A DNA stretch of 15,289 bases, from positions 1 to 15,289 of the forward strand of contig JACDAR010000051.1 of NCBI GenBank assembly GCA_013695335.1, given 5' to 3'. Below, in pieces: positions 14,805 through 15,289 of the stretch. Numbering within the stretch: position 1 is the stretch's first letter; the number at the start of each line of letters is the position of its first letter. Origin of the DNA: Rubrobacter sp. Its GTDB lineage: Bacteria > Actinomycetota > Rubrobacteria > Rubrobacterales > Rubrobacteraceae. The notes beneath the pieces were generated by a model. That model did no database searches. It saw nothing but the letters and a program-made list of their open reading frames with translations, and had not been told where the DNA came from. Position numbers and translations under genes: made by a program.

Positions 14805-14829
14805 CCCGGCAAAAAGCTCGAACACAGCG

Positions 14830-14856
14830 AGGCGCGGCGGAATGGTAGCCGCGCCT
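14830..14856 (+). terminator. Intrinsic terminator after the SRPBCC gene
   Basis: A perfect nine-base-pair stem (AGGCGCGGC and GCCGCGCCT) encloses a nine-base loop and is followed by TTTCTC. It lies 25 bases after the SRPBCC stop and before the methyltransferase promoter region, so it separates the two units. Confidence 0.75.
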
Positions 14857-14904
14857 TTCTCATGCCATCGGAAAGTCAGCTCTCTGGCGGGGATCGGGCC
14901 ATCG

Positions 14905-14910
14905 TAAGAT
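14905..14910 (+). promoter_or_regulatory. -10-like element placed for a leaderless methyltransferase transcript
   Basis: TAAGAT ends nine bases before the ATG at 14920. A transcription start at the usual distance would fall at about 14917-14920, at or next to the start codon. No ribosome site is visible before that ATG. This arrangement is typical of leaderless actinobacterial genes. No clear -35 was found. Confidence 0.4.
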
Positions 14911-14919
14911 AATGCCCGC

Positions 14920-15289
14920 ATGGAAGAAGCTACCTGGCGCGTCCGGCGTATCTACGATCAGGAGGCCGCCCGCTACGACAGGGCCATCAGGGTCTTCGAG
15001 AAGCTACTATTCGGCGGGGGCCGCGAGTGGGTCTGCTCCCGGGCTCAAGGCGATGTGCTTGAAGTAGCGTGCGGGACTGGTAGGAACCTGCCTTTCTACC
15101 CGGCGGGAGTACGCTTTACGGGCGTCGAGTTGAGCCCCGAGATGCTAGATATCGCCCGGGATCGCGCCGTCAGAATGGGCATGGGAGCCGATCTGCGCTC
15201 CGGGGATGCCCATTATCTGGACTTCCCGGACGCGAGCTTCGACACGGTGGTCTTCACGCTCGCGCTCTGCACCATACCCGATCCAGCCC
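14920..15289 (+). CDS. Class I SAM-dependent methyltransferase, 3' end outside the window
   Basis: ATG at 14920 opens 123 codons that are still open at the window edge. The product begins MEEATWRVRRIYDQEAARYD, a frequent opening of UbiE/Methyltransf_11-type enzymes. Motif I is VLEVACGTGRNLPFY (residues 46-60), the acidic end of the second strand is FTGVELSPEMLDIARDRA (66-83), and motif II/III is SGDAHYLDFPDASFDTVVFT (94-113) followed by LALCTIPDP. The fold and SAM binding are clear. The substrate is not; menaquinone-type, phospholipid and small-molecule methyltransferases all look like this at the N-terminus. An ATG at 14912 is in another frame. It appears to be an independent unit behind the terminator at 14830-14856. 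Confidence 0.88.
   Translation, partial: MEEATWRVRRIYDQEAARYDRAIRVFEKLLFGGGREWVCSRAQGDVLEVACGTGRNLPFYPAGVRFTGVELSPEMLDIARDRAVRMGMGADLRSGDAHYLDFPDASFDTVVFTLALCTIPDPA

Noticed and set aside
14238..14921. A 227-codon minus-strand frame opposite the SRPBCC gene
   Set aside because: It runs antisense through a gene with clear family motifs and a good ribosome site, crosses both a terminator hairpin and two promoter-like boxes, and its product resembles no family; it is a by-product of high GC.
1..15289. CRISPR arrays, tRNA or rRNA genes, insertion sequences, integrases
   Set aside because: I scanned for regularly spaced repeats, cloverleaf-like arms and transposase motifs and saw none that held up; the only duplicated sequences are paralogous genes.

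Overview
The window is high-GC bacterial chromosome with tightly packed genes, frequent GTG/TTG starts, Shine-Dalgarno-led operons and possibly one leaderless gene. Mo-CODH (cox) type genes next to large hybrid kinases fit an actinobacterium of the Rubrobacteria/Thermoleophilia type. This is an inference from gene content, and no marker gene in the window fixes the taxon.

Left block (1-10564, all minus strand). One long, tightly spaced gene string reads from right to left: a ten-helix PAS hybrid histidine kinase with two receiver domains; a CheY-like receiver; a protein with two histidine-kinase dimerisation domains, a receiver and a HAMP/coiled coil but no ATPase domain; a MinD/ParA-like ATPase; and two paralogous giant membrane proteins with an APC-type transporter-like core and extra soluble and membrane domains. 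The [ParA + membrane protein] pair was duplicated. Between the two membrane-protein genes lies a 47-codon ORF that is a shrunken second ParA: its first ~34 codons are joined to its last ~10. Both membrane-protein copies are split by an apparent one-base frameshift. The block looks like a multi-step phosphorelay coupled to a ParA-type ATPase and an uncharacterised membrane protein, and is the best candidate here for an undescribed system.

Right block (10565-14160, plus strand). A divergent intergenic region with a good -10 box leads into the remains of a Mo-dependent CO-dehydrogenase-type locus. The FAD-binding medium subunit (coxM-like) is frameshifted and cut off in its C-terminal domain. 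It abuts the last 31 codons of a YHS metal-binding domain, as if the DNA between (which in intact loci would include the small and large subunits) had been removed. Two tandem MobA/MocA-like nucleotidyltransferases (molybdopterin cytidylylation type) follow, then two tandem CoxG-like SRPBCC proteins, the second with an acidic linker and a C-terminal membrane anchor. A strong hairpin closes the operon.

Right end (14160-15289). A stand-alone SRPBCC (cyclase/dehydrase-like) gene with its own ribosome binding site is followed by a terminator hairpin. A class I SAM methyltransferase then runs off the window. No tRNA, rRNA, CRISPR array or transposase was seen. Three genes carry the same kind of lesion, a one-base loss that one extra G in a GGG run would repair, so sequencing error has to be weighed against real decay.
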